The translations under genes and the position numbers were made by a program. The notes below the pieces were generated by a model, which had not been told where the DNA came from, ran no database searches, and saw nothing but the letters and a program-made list of their open reading frames with translations. This document shows positions 1 to 11,226 of a DNA stretch of 64,000 bases, in pieces (the stretch's first letter is position 1; each line of letters begins with the position of its first letter). Source of the DNA: Branchiostoma floridae. Lineage: Eukaryota > Chordata > Leptocardii > Amphioxiformes > Branchiostomatidae. The stretch lies in NCBI RefSeq assembly GCF_000003815.2, contig NC_049980.1:8047558-8111557 (forward strand), given 5' to 3'.

Positions 1-1030
1 TGGCATATTGACTGAAAACACGGGATTTATTCTTTGCTGCCGTTGAATAAAAACAACGTAAAACAGCAGTTTGTTTCTGATAACCACATTGTAGTGATAA
101 TTATTATTGGATAGATGATTTCCATCATGAAGGTTTCCGTCATGTGCATAACGGCAAAATATATGCGAAATGAAGTTGAATCCACGTAGTTATTCTCTTG
201 TTCCAACGATGAGAAAGCGACAGCAGTTGATATGTTAAGCAATTTTTTCAGCAAAGTTAACACAGTGAAAGAGCTTTCACACATATTGTCTGGTCATTTC
301 TTATGTAACTTATAGACAGCTTTGGTAATGTTGCTATGATTAAACCTATCTGATCCATAGCTAACATGGGGCGTTTCTTAGCGCATGTGAAAAGCCCTGT
401 AACGTATACAGGCTTTAGAATACTTGTTAGATATGCAGCGCATTAAATGTCACTGTATGTAGAGACTCGTCCCAGACCATTCTTTGATGTCCACTAGATG
501 GCCACTTCGATGTCCAAATGAATCGATAAAAACCGTGCTTTCTTATGTTGGGGCGCGGCCACGTAGGTCCGAGTGCGATCGTCGAACGATTTTGATGCCA
601 TAGCAATTTCAAGCAGGCCGTGACAGAACCAAATACCGACATGGATCCAAAACAGCACTTTGTGTAAAAGACAGTTGAACTTTGCAAGAGACATATTTTT
701 TATCCTCCAAAATGCCTGAAATTAGCACTCGGACGACGATCGCACGACCTATGCGACAGCGCCCTTACGGTAACTGCCCGCTGGATTTTGACTTCAACAG
801 TCGCAACTCTATATTTCATATCGTCCTTTGCCGCGCCGAGTAACCGTCTTGACCATTGTGCCGATTTCTAACGATGTCCAGACGTGATATTTTTTCATGT
901 CTCAGGACCCTTCACCTTTGACATATTGCTCATTCCTGTCACTGCATGTGTACTCGAAACAGTGAACGTGCCTATTCCAGATGCTGACTTGTGTTGTTGA
1001 AATGTCAGAATGAGCCATGTTTGGAAATGT
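1..1030. other. Unassigned non-coding stretch
   Basis: No convincing gene is seen. Short open frames on the - strand around 427-694 have no recognisable domain. The segment around 950-1060 resembles 18830-18925, downstream of sulfotransferase copy C, so its right edge belongs to the duplicated landscape of the array. Confidence 0.4.
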
Positions 1031-1630
1031 GTCTTACCCTTTAGTCTTGGTAGGTGGCGCTATTAGATACGCCGTCTAATGCAACACTAGTACACTACCA
1101 TATACCACCATTGCCTAAAATGTGTTGCCTCAGAATGTCAATTTTGCAAAAGTTTGATATAGCATGTAGTGCAACCCGAGCCGAACGACACTCGCCGACG
1201 TCTTTTTCCAATCCTGCATAGTGATTTGTTTCGTACGGCTCTGTACGTTTGCTTTCTTTGTGATTATTATGCCAATCATCACTCTATCTACAAAGCAAAA
1301 ATCATGACGATCCGGTATCCCTTCTTTAGTTACTCTCTTCTAAAGTCTGAAACAAAATCGGGTCCTGCAGTTAAAACAAAAGTTACAGCACTTACTCTCT
1401 ACATCAAAACATATCTACCATGTAAAGATCATGGCCATATTATGAGTTTCAGATCGGAAGTTATGCTGCAGTACCATATGAAAGCCGCTCGTCATCGAAC
1501 ATCGTTTGTCTGGCCCTTGTATACGCGCGAACCAAGTAGGTATCGGTAAAATATCATACTCGTTAAAATATCATACTATAATTAAGGTCCACCCTCAGTT
1601 TTTCGAACTCTGCTGTCCACAGAAGACAAG

Positions 1631-1832
1631 CTTAGGTCACATTTCAAAACCGGGACCCGGCCGGGTAGCTTTCGGGAGCAAAACTAATGATATAAAAGAT
1701 ATACAAATACACAAAATGTCAAGATAAGATTCATGGGCATGATTTTTATACACTTCTAAGGATACATTTTAATTTTTCGTTTCTTAAAACATCCTGGCCG
1801 GGCCCCGGTTGGAAATGTGACCTAAGCCTAAG
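1631..1832 (-). mobile_element. GGGCCC-palindrome MITE, copy 1
   Basis: About 200 bp. The left end reads CTTAGGTCACATTTC and runs into an ACCGGGACCCGGCCGGG core. The right end is its approximate reverse complement (CCGGGCCCCGG then GAAATGTGACCTAAG). The interior contains TTATATCAT when read on the - strand and has no coding capacity. The same element is at 14869-15070, 28247-28452 and 40430-40629. Copies 1 and 2 occupy paralogous positions and so predate the unit duplication. Confidence 0.7.
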
Positions 1833-1959
1833 ACGGCATCAACATTAATATCCTGGCGAATCATCGCCGAATGCAACAACAACATTCCTAACACATGCTT
1901 TCCTTGACTTCTAGGACAAGAAAAACAAACAAGGTGAAGAGAAGTCTTTTGTTAGACAC

Positions 1960-2044
1960 TGAATACGTCATCACTGCTCAGGTTTGTGAACGATGACAAA
2001 TTGCACTGAACTGGAGGCGGGAATGCCACACGGGAACACCATAT
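1960..2044 (+). promoter_or_regulatory. Putative promoter and 5' non-coding exon of copy A
   Basis: A TACGTCAT motif (CRE-like) near 1972 is followed by GGAGGCGGGAATG and a splice donor ATAT|GTGAGT at 2044/2045. The same exon and GTGAG donor recur upstream of copies B, C and D. Each start codon is preceded by a 3' splice acceptor, at 4425 in this copy. This supports a non-coding first exon spliced to the ATG exon; the transcription start is not determined. Confidence 0.5.
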
Positions 2045-3079
2045 GTGAGTTTTTTTGTCATTTTCGCTCTCAGCTTGAAAAATATGTCAAACATCATTGA
2101 CAAGTTGTTTTCGTAAATGAGTAATCATAGTACTGCCACAAAGTCGTAAAAGCTTGGGGCAAAAAGAAGTTTAAAAGCAAGGCATATAACTAGGTACTAA
2201 GCGTAACGTTACTTGTACCTTTACCACAGCCGAGGGCACAACTACTCAAATTTCGGGGCATATTCACGAATGATGAGGCCTTTTGTAAATATGAATATAT
2301 CCAACAAAGCTCAAACCATGGGTCCGACGCTATATACCGTTCTTGCTTAAACCATGCATTGTGTTCATAACTTTGGACGCAAGGACGACACTGTTGAAAA
2401 TCAGTAGGTACCGCGGGTGCGGAAGAAATACTTCACCATGTTAGCATAGATTGACTACACAGAAAATGATTAAGTTTAGCTCTCGATCTCCCTATCAAAG
2501 TGCATGTGTCCAGAAAATTAGGAAAAAGTTAAATGATCTGCTGAAACAAACAATGTATAATGTAACGTTTTTTACATGACTAGTTTTGTTATCTACTGGT
2601 TCGATCTAGCCTATGTCCCCTGACGCGAGGCATAAGGAGTCAGGCATATTCAGGTATGCTCAGTCACAACACAACAAGTGAATTTTGTGGATGATGTTAA
2701 CCTTTGCGTCCAATAATTTTCACCTGATTTCTAAACGAAATTACCCTCCAGAAATGGTCAACATACAGAAAATGGAGAAAATATGACGTAAATGTCTTTG
2801 AGTGTGGCCTTACAGGAAGACACGATCATGACAGCCCCCCCCCCCCCCCACCAAACTTATAATTGTAATTGGCCTGTAACTGTTGTATTTCTTTAAAAAA
2901 ACAACGTGTTATCCGATGTGCAATTCTTAAGCTTGATGAAGTGAAGTACTGACAAGCCCCGTAACAACTATAAGGCTAGATAAAGTAAGCAATGTCATGC
3001 AGGTTGGGTAGGCCAAGCCGCATTTTCTATTTGTCTGCCCGGCGTTAAAACAGGCTTCCGGTTCAGTAGAATTCAGTTG

Positions 3080-4440
3080 AGACGACGTGAGCATAGCCAG
3101 CATCATGTAGTCACAGTCAATCTTCCCAAGGAGGTTAAAATACCCGAGCTACGAAGATAGTACATAGAGACTTAGCACGTCCGCCTTCTCTCCTTATTTT
3201 AACCTCATTAGTCTGCCTAAAGCTAAAGCTACGGGCACAGCCCGCTGTACGTGCAAATACGTGCTGTCTACGTGCCAAAACGTGAGCAATCTTTTGGGTT
3301 CCGTAAGTGGTAAGTACCGCCTCCGTACGAACTCGTAGGGAATCCGACGGATTTTGGAGCACGCAGTCACGTCCTTAGCTTTAGAAGACACCCACGCTCA
3401 GTGCACTTGCTTTGTCTGTACAGCTGGGACCTTTATTTATCCTTGATGCAAAGCGGCGTGTAAATGCACATTATCCCTTATATATTCAAAGCGGCTTTTA
3501 AAAGAACATCATCCCTGATATTCTATGCAGAACGGTATGTAGTAAAAGAACGTTACCCTTGATGTGCTATGCAAAGCAGCCTTTAATTAAAAGCATGTCG
3601 AGTGACCCTGAACATAGGTTTTTACGCCTGAGTGACTGAATGACAACCTGAGATCTATCTGAATGCCACCGGAATGATCATGTTGCAGCAGTAGGTGTTG
3701 CGGAGTTTGTTTTTACACACATTAACTGCAGCAGCTGTAAGTCTAAGCAATGAATGACAGTTGAACACACAAGGTCTCACAATAGCAGTGAACTTCCCCT
3801 TGCCGTATTGTTTGCACAAGCTTAAGTGTATGGTACAAGGCGACTAATTAGCCTAAGGTCCATAGATAGAAATGGAGGTGCGCGCTGGCTTATAGTTAAT
3901 GTGACCGTTTTCTGTCCATGTTTTTTGTGTGTTTTCATCTCCACGCAAAAAATTGTAGATATTGTTTTAAGTCAATGTGTGTGTGTGTGTGTGTTTTTTA
4001 GAGTTTTGAGATTGTTGCGATAATGTTTGGTATGTAAGTAAATGTTGGGAAGACAATGGCTAGGGTCCGTCGATGTAGGTTAGACACCTAGGTAATATGA
4101 TATGCCAAAAAGCAGTTACTCAAGAAACTGGATATGATTTTGGAAACGGCCAGACGTTTCAGATGATATCCACCATCTTCTGTCAGTGACACTGACGAAA
4201 GATGAGGGTTAGGGTTAATTTTGGGCCCCCTGGTATGTGAGCTTGGTACTACCACAGACCTTCTGTTTCTTTATTTCTTTTTACCTGAACGTGCAATGGT
4301 CTTGATTTGTTAGTGACAGATACTAGTGGCTTGTGGCGAAAGGAAGACGTGGCGTATGTTTGTGCCCCATAGCAGCTTGCTCTGGAACTGCAATGATTTA
4401 ATGTTCTTTTTTTTTCTTGACCTAGGATCGTCGGAGTTGC
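3080..4440. other. Non-coding: 5' UTR intron of copy A
   Basis: No supported gene. It contains a short GT dinucleotide run at about 3976-3996. At 4054-4140 a solo end of the TA-flanked TIR element found complete at 24815-25391 contains AGTTACTCAAG. A degenerate segment near 4195 has two tandem TTAGGG units. From about 4300 the sequence again matches the region before exon 1 of copy C (16677 onward). Confidence 0.5.
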
Positions 4441-4444
4441 AGAC

Positions 4445-5351
4445 ATGGTGACAAACGTGGCGAGCTCGAAAATGATTACGGCGTTTTGGGCGTGGACTTT
4501 TTTGGGTTTTATCGTCTACGTTGGGATCGGCTTCATTTTCACAAACTTGTATGAGGATAGCATGTCGAGTTCAAACTGGGCGCCACCTCACAAGATGCCC
4601 AACAGGTACTGTAACTTACGCTTCATTAATATATTCAGGAAGTTTGTAGCTCATGTGAAGGCAAGGTTCTCCATATCAAACGGTCCCAAACGTGACTGTG
4701 TCTGCATCCCCCCTCGTGTTCGTTCAAAACGAGTGTAGATATCTTGATCTAGATAGATATTAAAATCCAAGTCCTGGTGTGTTATGTATTATATTGTCTT
4801 TCTCTGCTTCCAAAATAGAAGTCAACCTCAACCCGTTTAGAAATAATTAACACTAGGATTCGAGAAGATCTAGCCTCCTTTTACAATAATGTTTATCACT
4901 GTCATGTATGTCTCCTAGCCTCTATAGCAGGCTCTCTGATGCCTTTTGGCTCATAATACACTTTTGCTGGCCATTTCTTTTTGTGCTGGGTCGCTGATTG
5001 CTGGCCTCGCACCATGTACTTGCAATTAGCCTCCGGGCATGAACTTGGAAATAAACTGCCTATATATATTACACGTATCGGTAATAACCAAGTAAACAAG
5101 ATGGATAACGACTTGTGCGTTTCACAAACGCATCAGAAAGTATTACTAGTAACCAATTTTAATTCATTATCAGGAAATTTTCAGGAACGCGAGGTGAAGA
5201 AATCTGTGACGTCAAGCGAAACTTCACCTTCGTGAAGGTACACAAAGCGGGAGGAACAACAGCAACCTGCATCTTCCAACGCTTCGGCTACGAACACAAC
5301 CTGACCTTCGTTCTTCCTATTCTTCTTCCTATTCTTCCAAATTCCAAATGA
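4445..5351 (+). pseudogene. GAL3ST-like sulfotransferase, copy A, catalytic exon deleted
   Basis: Exon 1 (4445-4605) is intact and encodes the cytoplasmic tail and membrane anchor seen in copies B-D, ending in the same split Arg codon. The exon 2 acceptor (CAG at 5171-5173) is intact. Exon 2 encodes the start of the sulfotransferase domain, including the PAPS 5'-phosphosulfate loop FVKVHKAGGTT and VLP. It then runs into a duplicated TTCTTCCTA motif and joins the 3' flank of the other copies, hitting a stop at 5349-5351. The predicted product is about 112 residues against 451-464 for its paralogues. The 3'-phosphate-binding ILRHP region and the rest of the domain are absent. It could still be transcribed and yield a short membrane-anchored peptide, but it cannot be an active enzyme. 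Confidence 0.85.
4914..5010. repeat. Short dispersed repeat, also at 27530-27620
   Basis: A segment of about 90 bp in the intron of copy A, beginning AGCCTCTATAGCAGGCTCTC and containing GGGTCGCTGATTGCTGGCC. It recurs in the upstream region of copy D with small differences. Nothing coding is seen in it. Confidence 0.6.
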
Positions 5352-6050
5352 CGATCCGTCAATCCCTTCTCGAGAAATTTCCCCCTCCAAAGGAATGATA
5401 CAACTGCGCACGCGCGGACTAATTTATGCATAATTCCGTGAATCTTTGCCAATCGAACATATGCTACTCAGTTGGGCTAATATTTTTGTCTATTTCTGCT
5501 ACATATGTCATATGTTTTCGTATCCTGGTATGAAATACAGTGGATTGTCCTCATTATTTTTACACAAACACCCCTGCAGTTCCATAGAAAGCTGCTAGGG
5601 GTCCAAAGCCTGCACCAGTTCGTATCATAAGCTATTTACCACGAAAAAAATTGCATACTCAGGTGAAAAAAAGAACGTTCTGCTGCATACAAATGATGCA
5701 ATACAATGCCATACAGTATGGAGGACCAAAGTCGGCCTTGTCAAACTGAGTTGAGGACAGTTTATTTCCCTTTATTACTTGTTTCTCATTGTGCCGTTCC
5801 TAAGATGATTACCAGAAGATTTATTTTTAAGCACATTTTGAACTTTTTTTTACATATTGCGATACATTTTCGCTTATATTCGGCTTCTAAGTTAAGTAGA
5901 AATGTTTATACTGCTCATGTCCTTCCAAATTCAATGCTAGATATCAATAACACGCCTGGTCATGCATTACAACTTTTTATTCAATACCAATTTGTGTGTA
6001 CAAGGTGCACAATATGTTATTACTCTGTGACTGGAGGGTAACCTCCAGCG
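5352..6050. repeat. 3' flank shared by the sulfotransferase units (A copy)
   Basis: This matches the flanks of copy B (10295-10440) and copy D (30487-31080), for example GACGATCCGTCAATCCCTT and the GCGCACGCGCGGACTAATTT segment. The similarity continues to about 6040 (GTACAAGGTGCACAAT), which shows that the exon deletion in A is internal to a larger duplicated unit. Confidence 0.7.
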
Positions 6051-6164
6051 ATAGAGTCTTGTGATCACTTTATGCGTTGAGTGTTCGCACCTATAACTCT
6101 ATGTTCCGTTTGCCGCAATCGTATGTGGTTTGGCATGTCGTCTGTACTCCGTTGCGAAATGACG

Positions 6165-6540
6165 CACGTTCATTTTTTTTCGTGGTAGCTGTTTTTATCA
6201 TGGATGTAATAATTTCAGTTTTTTTCACCCCTACGCCGCCCGGTAAAGTGGTTCAGGTCTTCGTTATGATCGCGCATTAAGCCTTGAGGTAATTGAATAT
6301 CGTCAAGCAGATGTTGTCCTCGTCGGAATACGCCATCTCGTTCGGGCTTTGCGTTTCCAGTACTGAGGTTGGTTTGATATAACATACTGTTAACATTTTG
6401 CGCGGTTGATAGTCATATGCATTTTATGGTTAGAACGTGTTTGATCCTTGGGTTCTTTTTTTCGCGGTAGCTTTTTTCATTACCGATGTAATAATTTGAG
6501 AAATCACCCCTATTTCCCTGGTATTGTGGAGCAGCTGGCC
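6165..6540. repeat. Diverged direct repeat in an intergenic stretch
   Basis: The segments at about 6165-6250 and 6455-6540 share a TTTTTTTCGYGGTAGCT start and GATGTAATAATTT, then CACCCCTA. They are about 290 bp apart. No gene is recognised between 6050 and 7430. Confidence 0.5.
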
Positions 6541-7430
6541 TATTGGTTCTCCATCTCTGTCTGTGTTGACCGTGAGATTGTACTGTTCTTCTGTCGGCCT
6601 ATGGTTGGTTGGTGGATCTGCCCGTTCAGCATGAGGGATCTTCTCACCTTGGTTCCATGGTGTGTCGCACACCTTGAACCTGACGCTCTGACGCTTTTCG
6701 CTGACTTTCTTCCTCTGCGGCATGGTAGCTCAGAAAAGTGAATCCTATTCTCTGCCTGGATAAAGTCTGATATTCTTGGAGAAACCTGCTCAAGTTTATA
6801 GGATTGCCCTAAATTATAAAAAAAATGTTGTTACTCTGCTGCCCTGCCTTAGCCACTATGTTCCCAGCTAGGCTTGCGATGCCCACCCTGGCCCTTACAG
6901 ACACCTGTTTGATTGATTGCTGTCATATGCTCATTGAATGTCAGAAAGCTTTAATATTTTGTTGTGTGTCGTAGAACTCTCCCCTCTTAACTTTTAAGTG
7001 TAAAAAACATGAATTCTGCCCATTTGGCATCCCCAGTACAGGTCAGACATCAACGTTGCTTGCTCCCATTGAAACCTAGCATAAGAGACAGTGAAACAAG
7101 TCCTTGTAAAAGTGCTTACCTTTATTTCAATCTTAAAAATTCTTCTCCAGCAGTTAGTCACAAGGGAATACTTGAGAAACATGCAAAGAAAACAGGGGGT
7201 TGTTCGGCTCGTTCACCCAGCACAGCTGACAAAAGAAAACAAACCTGACACCTTTGACCCAGTTTTACTGCCATCCGCAGGACTCAATAACTCAGATCTG
7301 TCCCTACTGTTAACTGAAGAAATTTTGACCAAAATAGGAAAGATCAGACCCTACCTGTCACTTCTAACAAAAAGAAAACCTTCAAGGTTGGGCAAAAATT
7401 TCCAAGGAAAAGAAGGATTTTCAAAGGTTT
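6540..7430. other. Intergenic stretch, nothing recognised
   Basis: Several open frames exist (for example + strand 7091-7471), but none shows a domain, splice context or compositional sign of coding. The 7436-7510 segment beyond it is a displaced piece of the sulfotransferase unit. Confidence 0.35.
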
Positions 7431-7435
7431 TAAGT

Positions 7436-7542
7436 AGGGAAAGCTTGGGGTTAAAGACGCAAGACGTGTAACTAAGATAGCCGAGAGAAACGTTATCTGT
7501 ACCTGACACTTGAGGCGGGAATACTACACGGGAACACCATAG
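7436..7542 (+). promoter_or_regulatory. Rearranged 5' region and non-coding exon of copy B
   Basis: The 5' exon end TTGAGGCGGGAATACTACAC with donor ATAG|GTGAG (7542/7543) is present. The sequence immediately 5' of it (GGAAAGCTTGGGG to TGTACCTGAC) is one that lies downstream of this exon in units A, C and D. The TACGTCA-type element is missing. The 5' UTR intron is only 7543-7655. Copy B therefore has a different promoter context from its paralogues. Confidence 0.5.
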
Positions 7543-7674
7543 GTGAGTTTTGTTTATCATTTTTGCTCAAGCAACAACACATCCCCCCCCCCCAAACCAA
7601 AAGCCGGCAGCTTGCTCTGGAACTGCAATAATCTAACGGTCTTTTCTAAATATAGGATCATCAAAGTTGCAGAC

Positions 7675-9555
7675 ATGGTGACTCACATGGCGAGCTCGAG
7701 AATGACTACGGCGTTTTGGGGCTGCACTTTTTTGGGTTTCCTCGTCTTCGTTGGGATCGGCTTCATTTCCACAAACATGTATGAGGACAGCATGCCGAGT
7801 TCAAACTGGGCGCCACCTCACAAGATGCCCAACAGGTACTGTAACTTGCGCTTCATTAATATATTCATGAAGTTTGTAGCTCGAAGGCAAGGTTCCCCAA
7901 ATCAAACTGTCCCAAGCGTGACTGTGTCTGTATCCCCCTCATGTCGAGTGCAGATATCCTGATCTAGATAGAGTGTATTTTTTTTAAATTCTAAGTCCTG
8001 GTGTAATATTCATATTATGTCACCTTACTCAGAGTCTGCTTCCAAAAAAAGAAGTCAACCTAAACCCGTTTAGAAATAATTAACACAAGGATTTGAGTAG
8101 ATCTAGCCACTTTTTACAATAATGTTTATCACTGAAATGTATGTCTCCTATGTTTCCACCATGTACTTGCAATTAGCCTCCGAGCATGAACTTGCAAATA
8201 AACTTTCTATATGTATTACATGTATCGGTAATAAACAAGTAAAGAAGATGAGATAACGACTGTTCGGAAACGCATCAGAAAGTATTACTAGTGACCAATT
8301 TCCTTTAAAATTCATTAACAGGAAATTTTCCGGCACACGTGGTGAAGAAATCTGTGACGTCAAGCAAAACTTCGTGTTCGTGAAGGTACACAAAGCAGGA
8401 GGAACAACAGCAACCTGCATCTTCCAACGCTTCGGCTACGAACACAACCTGACCTTCGTTCTTCCAATGAATATCAATAGTGACATCGGCTGGCCCAACA
8501 TCTTCAAACGAGAAGACTTCATTCCGTCGGCGGACGGCACATTTAACCTTCTAGTTGATCACACTGTCTATCATAGGAAGTTGTTAGATCATATCATGCC
8601 TCCCGATACTGTCTACATTGCTATACTTAGACATCCACTAGCTCAACTCAGATCTGTTTTCAACTGGTATGGCCTTGCCAAAAGGTTCCCTGAATTGAAA
8701 GGAGTTCGAGTAGACCCTGTTGCTTCGTTCCTGAAAGATCCCGAAAAATACCAAATTCCTCTCGTTGCCCGGTCAAAAGCACCTCACACCCTTTCCAAGA
8801 ACTTCATGGCGTACGATCTTGGATTCCCTCCAGGACTTTTTGATGACCGATCCTCTGTCGATGAGTTTGTTCAAAAGATAGCTAGAGAAATTGATTTGGT
8901 TCTTATTTTAGAGCACTTCAGCGAATCGCTTGTATTGTTGAGGCGGATGATGTGCTGGAAGTTGAAAGACATTCTGTATAACGTTAGTCCCAAAAATCTA
9001 CGGAAATATACAAAACCTACAACAGAAAATGCAAGTTTAGTTGAGGCTCATCGTCGCTGGAGCAATGTGGATTATTTTTTGTATGATCATTTCAATGCGA
9101 CGCTTTGGCAGAAAATTCAAGACGAGGACAACGATTTTCACCAAGAGGTGCGCCATTTTGAAAACGTACTGCAGTCAATGACCACATACTGTACCAAGGC
9201 AATCCTGGAATTCGAAGTTCAGAAGAGACTGGTCACTCGTAGAGCTAGGGCAGCAATCAAGAAGGTACCAAATGTAACGCTAGTTACTACGTGGGAAGTT
9301 AACAATGCAGCGGGAAGGCAGACAATTCCGAGAACAGCTTGGCACGATCAGTTTGATATAGATCCGCACTTGTGCCTAAAGCTGAGAATGGAATGGCAGG
9401 ACTGGGAATACGTTTTGAAAAAGAAACACAAGCTGATGGTGAAAAACGGTTCAGATACAGTCAGAAGCGCTATACAATTCAACCATCTGAAAATTCTGGA
9501 TCAAACACTACTTTCTAATGTCTTCAACATGACGTACGAACAGGACGTGCAATGA
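7675..9555 (+). CDS. GAL3ST-like sulfotransferase, copy B (two coding exons)
   Basis: Exon 1 is 7675-7835 and exon 2 is 8322-9555, joined through a split Arg codon to give about 464 residues. Residues about 13-34 form a single hydrophobic type II anchor for the Golgi membrane. The lumenal domain carries the PAPS 5'-phosphosulfate loop FVKVHKAGGTT (73-83) and the 3'-phosphate-binding segment ILRHPLAQLRSVFNWY (155-170), as in the galactose-3-O-sulfotransferase family (PF06990). The family transfers sulfate from PAPS to galactose on glycolipids or glycoproteins; the acceptor here is unknown. N-glycosylation sequons such as NLT, NVS and NAT are present. The ATG is chosen because the splice acceptor and start context are conserved in four copies. 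Orthology to a particular vertebrate GAL3ST cannot be assigned by eye. Confidence 0.87.
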
Positions 9556-10454
9556 CAAAAGACAGCGTTTTAAAAGTTAGATATTCTTAGTGATTGTGTT
9601 TCTGTAAGCTATATGGATGTCATCTTCTAGGAAGCCCAAAAACTGATGCGAAAATTATTGCCATGGCGACGGTTTTATTGTTTATAAGTATGAATGATTG
9701 TTGGTGTTGGTGTGCTTTACTTTTCGTGTTCTATCCATTCGCCTGACTGTATGAATATGCATTTTACGCGATTAATGTTTGTAGGGCATTGCTGACAACA
9801 AGAAAGGAGGTTTGACTTTCTTATGAGTGAGGAGTGACCTATTGTAAATGTTTCTCATTGATTCCACAAATGAGGTCCTCTTTTGCATAAATCATATCTT
9901 CTCTATCTAAATAACAAAATGCTCATATGAATATAAAAGTCTTAGCAAGGAGCATTTTCTACTAAACTCCAGTTTGCAGTTTTTGCAGTTTACCATTATA
10001 ATGCCAAATGTCGCAAGAATTAAATTCTCATCCTTTGACATTATGCTATTATAACACTTTCTCATGAATTGTGCAAACTAGGTAACAATTTGTACGATGG
10101 GTGTCTGTCGATATTTCTCTATATTTCAGTTACATAAGTCATGTTTGAGTTACATTAGTCATGTTTGAGTGTCCTATTATGAAATGATGTGGATTAATAA
10201 ATTGTCCTCATTAATTATGCAAATTAGCCCCTGATTTGCATTGATAGTCCTTAATTACAGAAGGCATATCCGAAGCTATCTACATTCCAAATATCATGAC
10301 GATCCGTCAATCCCTTCTCGAGAAATTTCACCCTCCAAAGGAATGATACAACTGCGCACGCGCGGACTAATTTATGCATAATTCCGTGAATCTTTGCCAA
10401 TCGAACATATGCTACTCAGTTGGGCTAATAGTTTGTCTATTTCTGCTCATCGAA
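9556..10454. repeat. 3' UTR and duplicated 3' flank of copy B
   Basis: Collinear with 29751-30660 downstream of copy D. Shared landmarks are GGATGTCATCTTCT, GCCATGGCGACGGTTTTATT, CAAATGTCGCAAGAAT and GACGATCCGTCAATCCCTT. AT-rich, with no reading frame. The block is cut by the assembly gap that starts at 10455. Confidence 0.75.
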
Positions 10455-11089
10455 NNNNNNNNNNNNNNNNNNNNNNNNNNNNNNNNNNNNNNNNNNNNNN
10501 NNNNNNNNNNNNNNNNNNNNNNNNNNNNNNNNNNNNNNNNNNNNNNNNNNNNNNNNNNNNNNNNNNNNNNNNNNNNNNNNNNNNNNNNNNNNNNNNNNNN
10601 NNNNNNNNNNNNNNNNNNNNNNNNNNNNNNNNNNNNNNNNNNNNNNNNNNNNNNNNNNNNNNNNNNNNNNNNNNNNNNNNNNNNNNNNNNNNNNNNNNNN
10701 NNNNNNNNNNNNNNNNNNNNNNNNNNNNNNNNNNNNNNNNNNNNNNNNNNNNNNNNNNNNNNNNNNNNNNNNNNNNNNNNNNNNNNNNNNNNNNNNNNNN
10801 NNNNNNNNNNNNNNNNNNNNNNNNNNNNNNNNNNNNNNNNNNNNNNNNNNNNNNNNNNNNNNNNNNNNNNNNNNNNNNNNNNNNNNNNNNNNNNNNNNNN
10901 NNNNNNNNNNNNNNNNNNNNNNNNNNNNNNNNNNNNNNNNNNNNNNNNNNNNNNNNNNNNNNNNNNNNNNNNNNNNNNNNNNNNNNNNNNNNNNNNNNNN
11001 NNNNNNNNNNNNNNNNNNNNNNNNNNNNNNNNNNNNNNNNNNNNNNNNNNNNNNNNNNNNNNNNNNNNNNNNNNNNNNNNNNNNNNNNN
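10455..11089. other. Assembly gap (635 N)
   Basis: A run of N. Open frames that appear to cross it are artefacts. It falls between the 3' flank of copy B and an orphan piece of another unit, so further sulfotransferase sequence could be hidden here. Confidence 1.
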
Positions 11090-11226
11090 GAAGCATATGT
11101 CAAACATCAGTGACAAGCCTTTGAAAGTTAATGATCTTTTCTTCGCAAAGGAGTAATCATAGAACTGCCACAAGGTAGGGAAAGCTTGGGGCAAAGACGT
11201 TTAAAAAGCAAGACGTGTGTAACTAA
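11090..11226 (+). repeat. Orphan sulfotransferase-unit fragment, left part
   Basis: Matches the sequence just downstream of the 5' exon donor in unit D (about 26710-26847), including GAGTAATCATAGAACTGC and GGGAAAGCTTGGGG. It continues at 12310 after the 1,083-bp insertion. No sulfotransferase exon accompanies it in the readable sequence. Confidence 0.7.

Larger units (their letters stand above)
1030..3080 (+). repeat. Duplicated upstream unit of sulfotransferase copy A
   Basis: This block is closely similar by eye to 14280-16523 upstream of copy C and partly to 26580-27520 upstream of copy D. Landmarks in the same order are a segment with TTTCGTACGGCTCTG, a GGGCCC-palindrome MITE (1631-1832), the motif TACGTCAT near 1972, a 5' exon donor at 2044/2045, and a segment ending near GTTCAG at about 3065. 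A poly-C tract lies at about 2837-2849. It is read as the promoter and 5' non-coding part of a tandem unit. Confidence 0.75.

Noticed and set aside
427-694. Possible small - strand gene
   Set aside because: Short frames without domain, splice or composition support.
3976-3996. GT dinucleotide run as a functional element
   Set aside because: An ordinary short microsatellite. The C/CA run at 14161 and the poly-C and poly-G tracts at about 2837 and 57450 are likewise simple repeats.
4195-4225. Telomere-like TTAGGG repeats
   Set aside because: Only two tandem units are present; chance or repeat-derived.
7091-7471. 126-codon + strand open frame
   Set aside because: No recognisable domain. Its 3' end runs into a duplicated non-coding unit segment.
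10374-11194. Long open frames on both strands across the N run
   Set aside because: They exist only because N codons were not counted as stops. The same applies to frames across 15413-15761 and 40322-40421.
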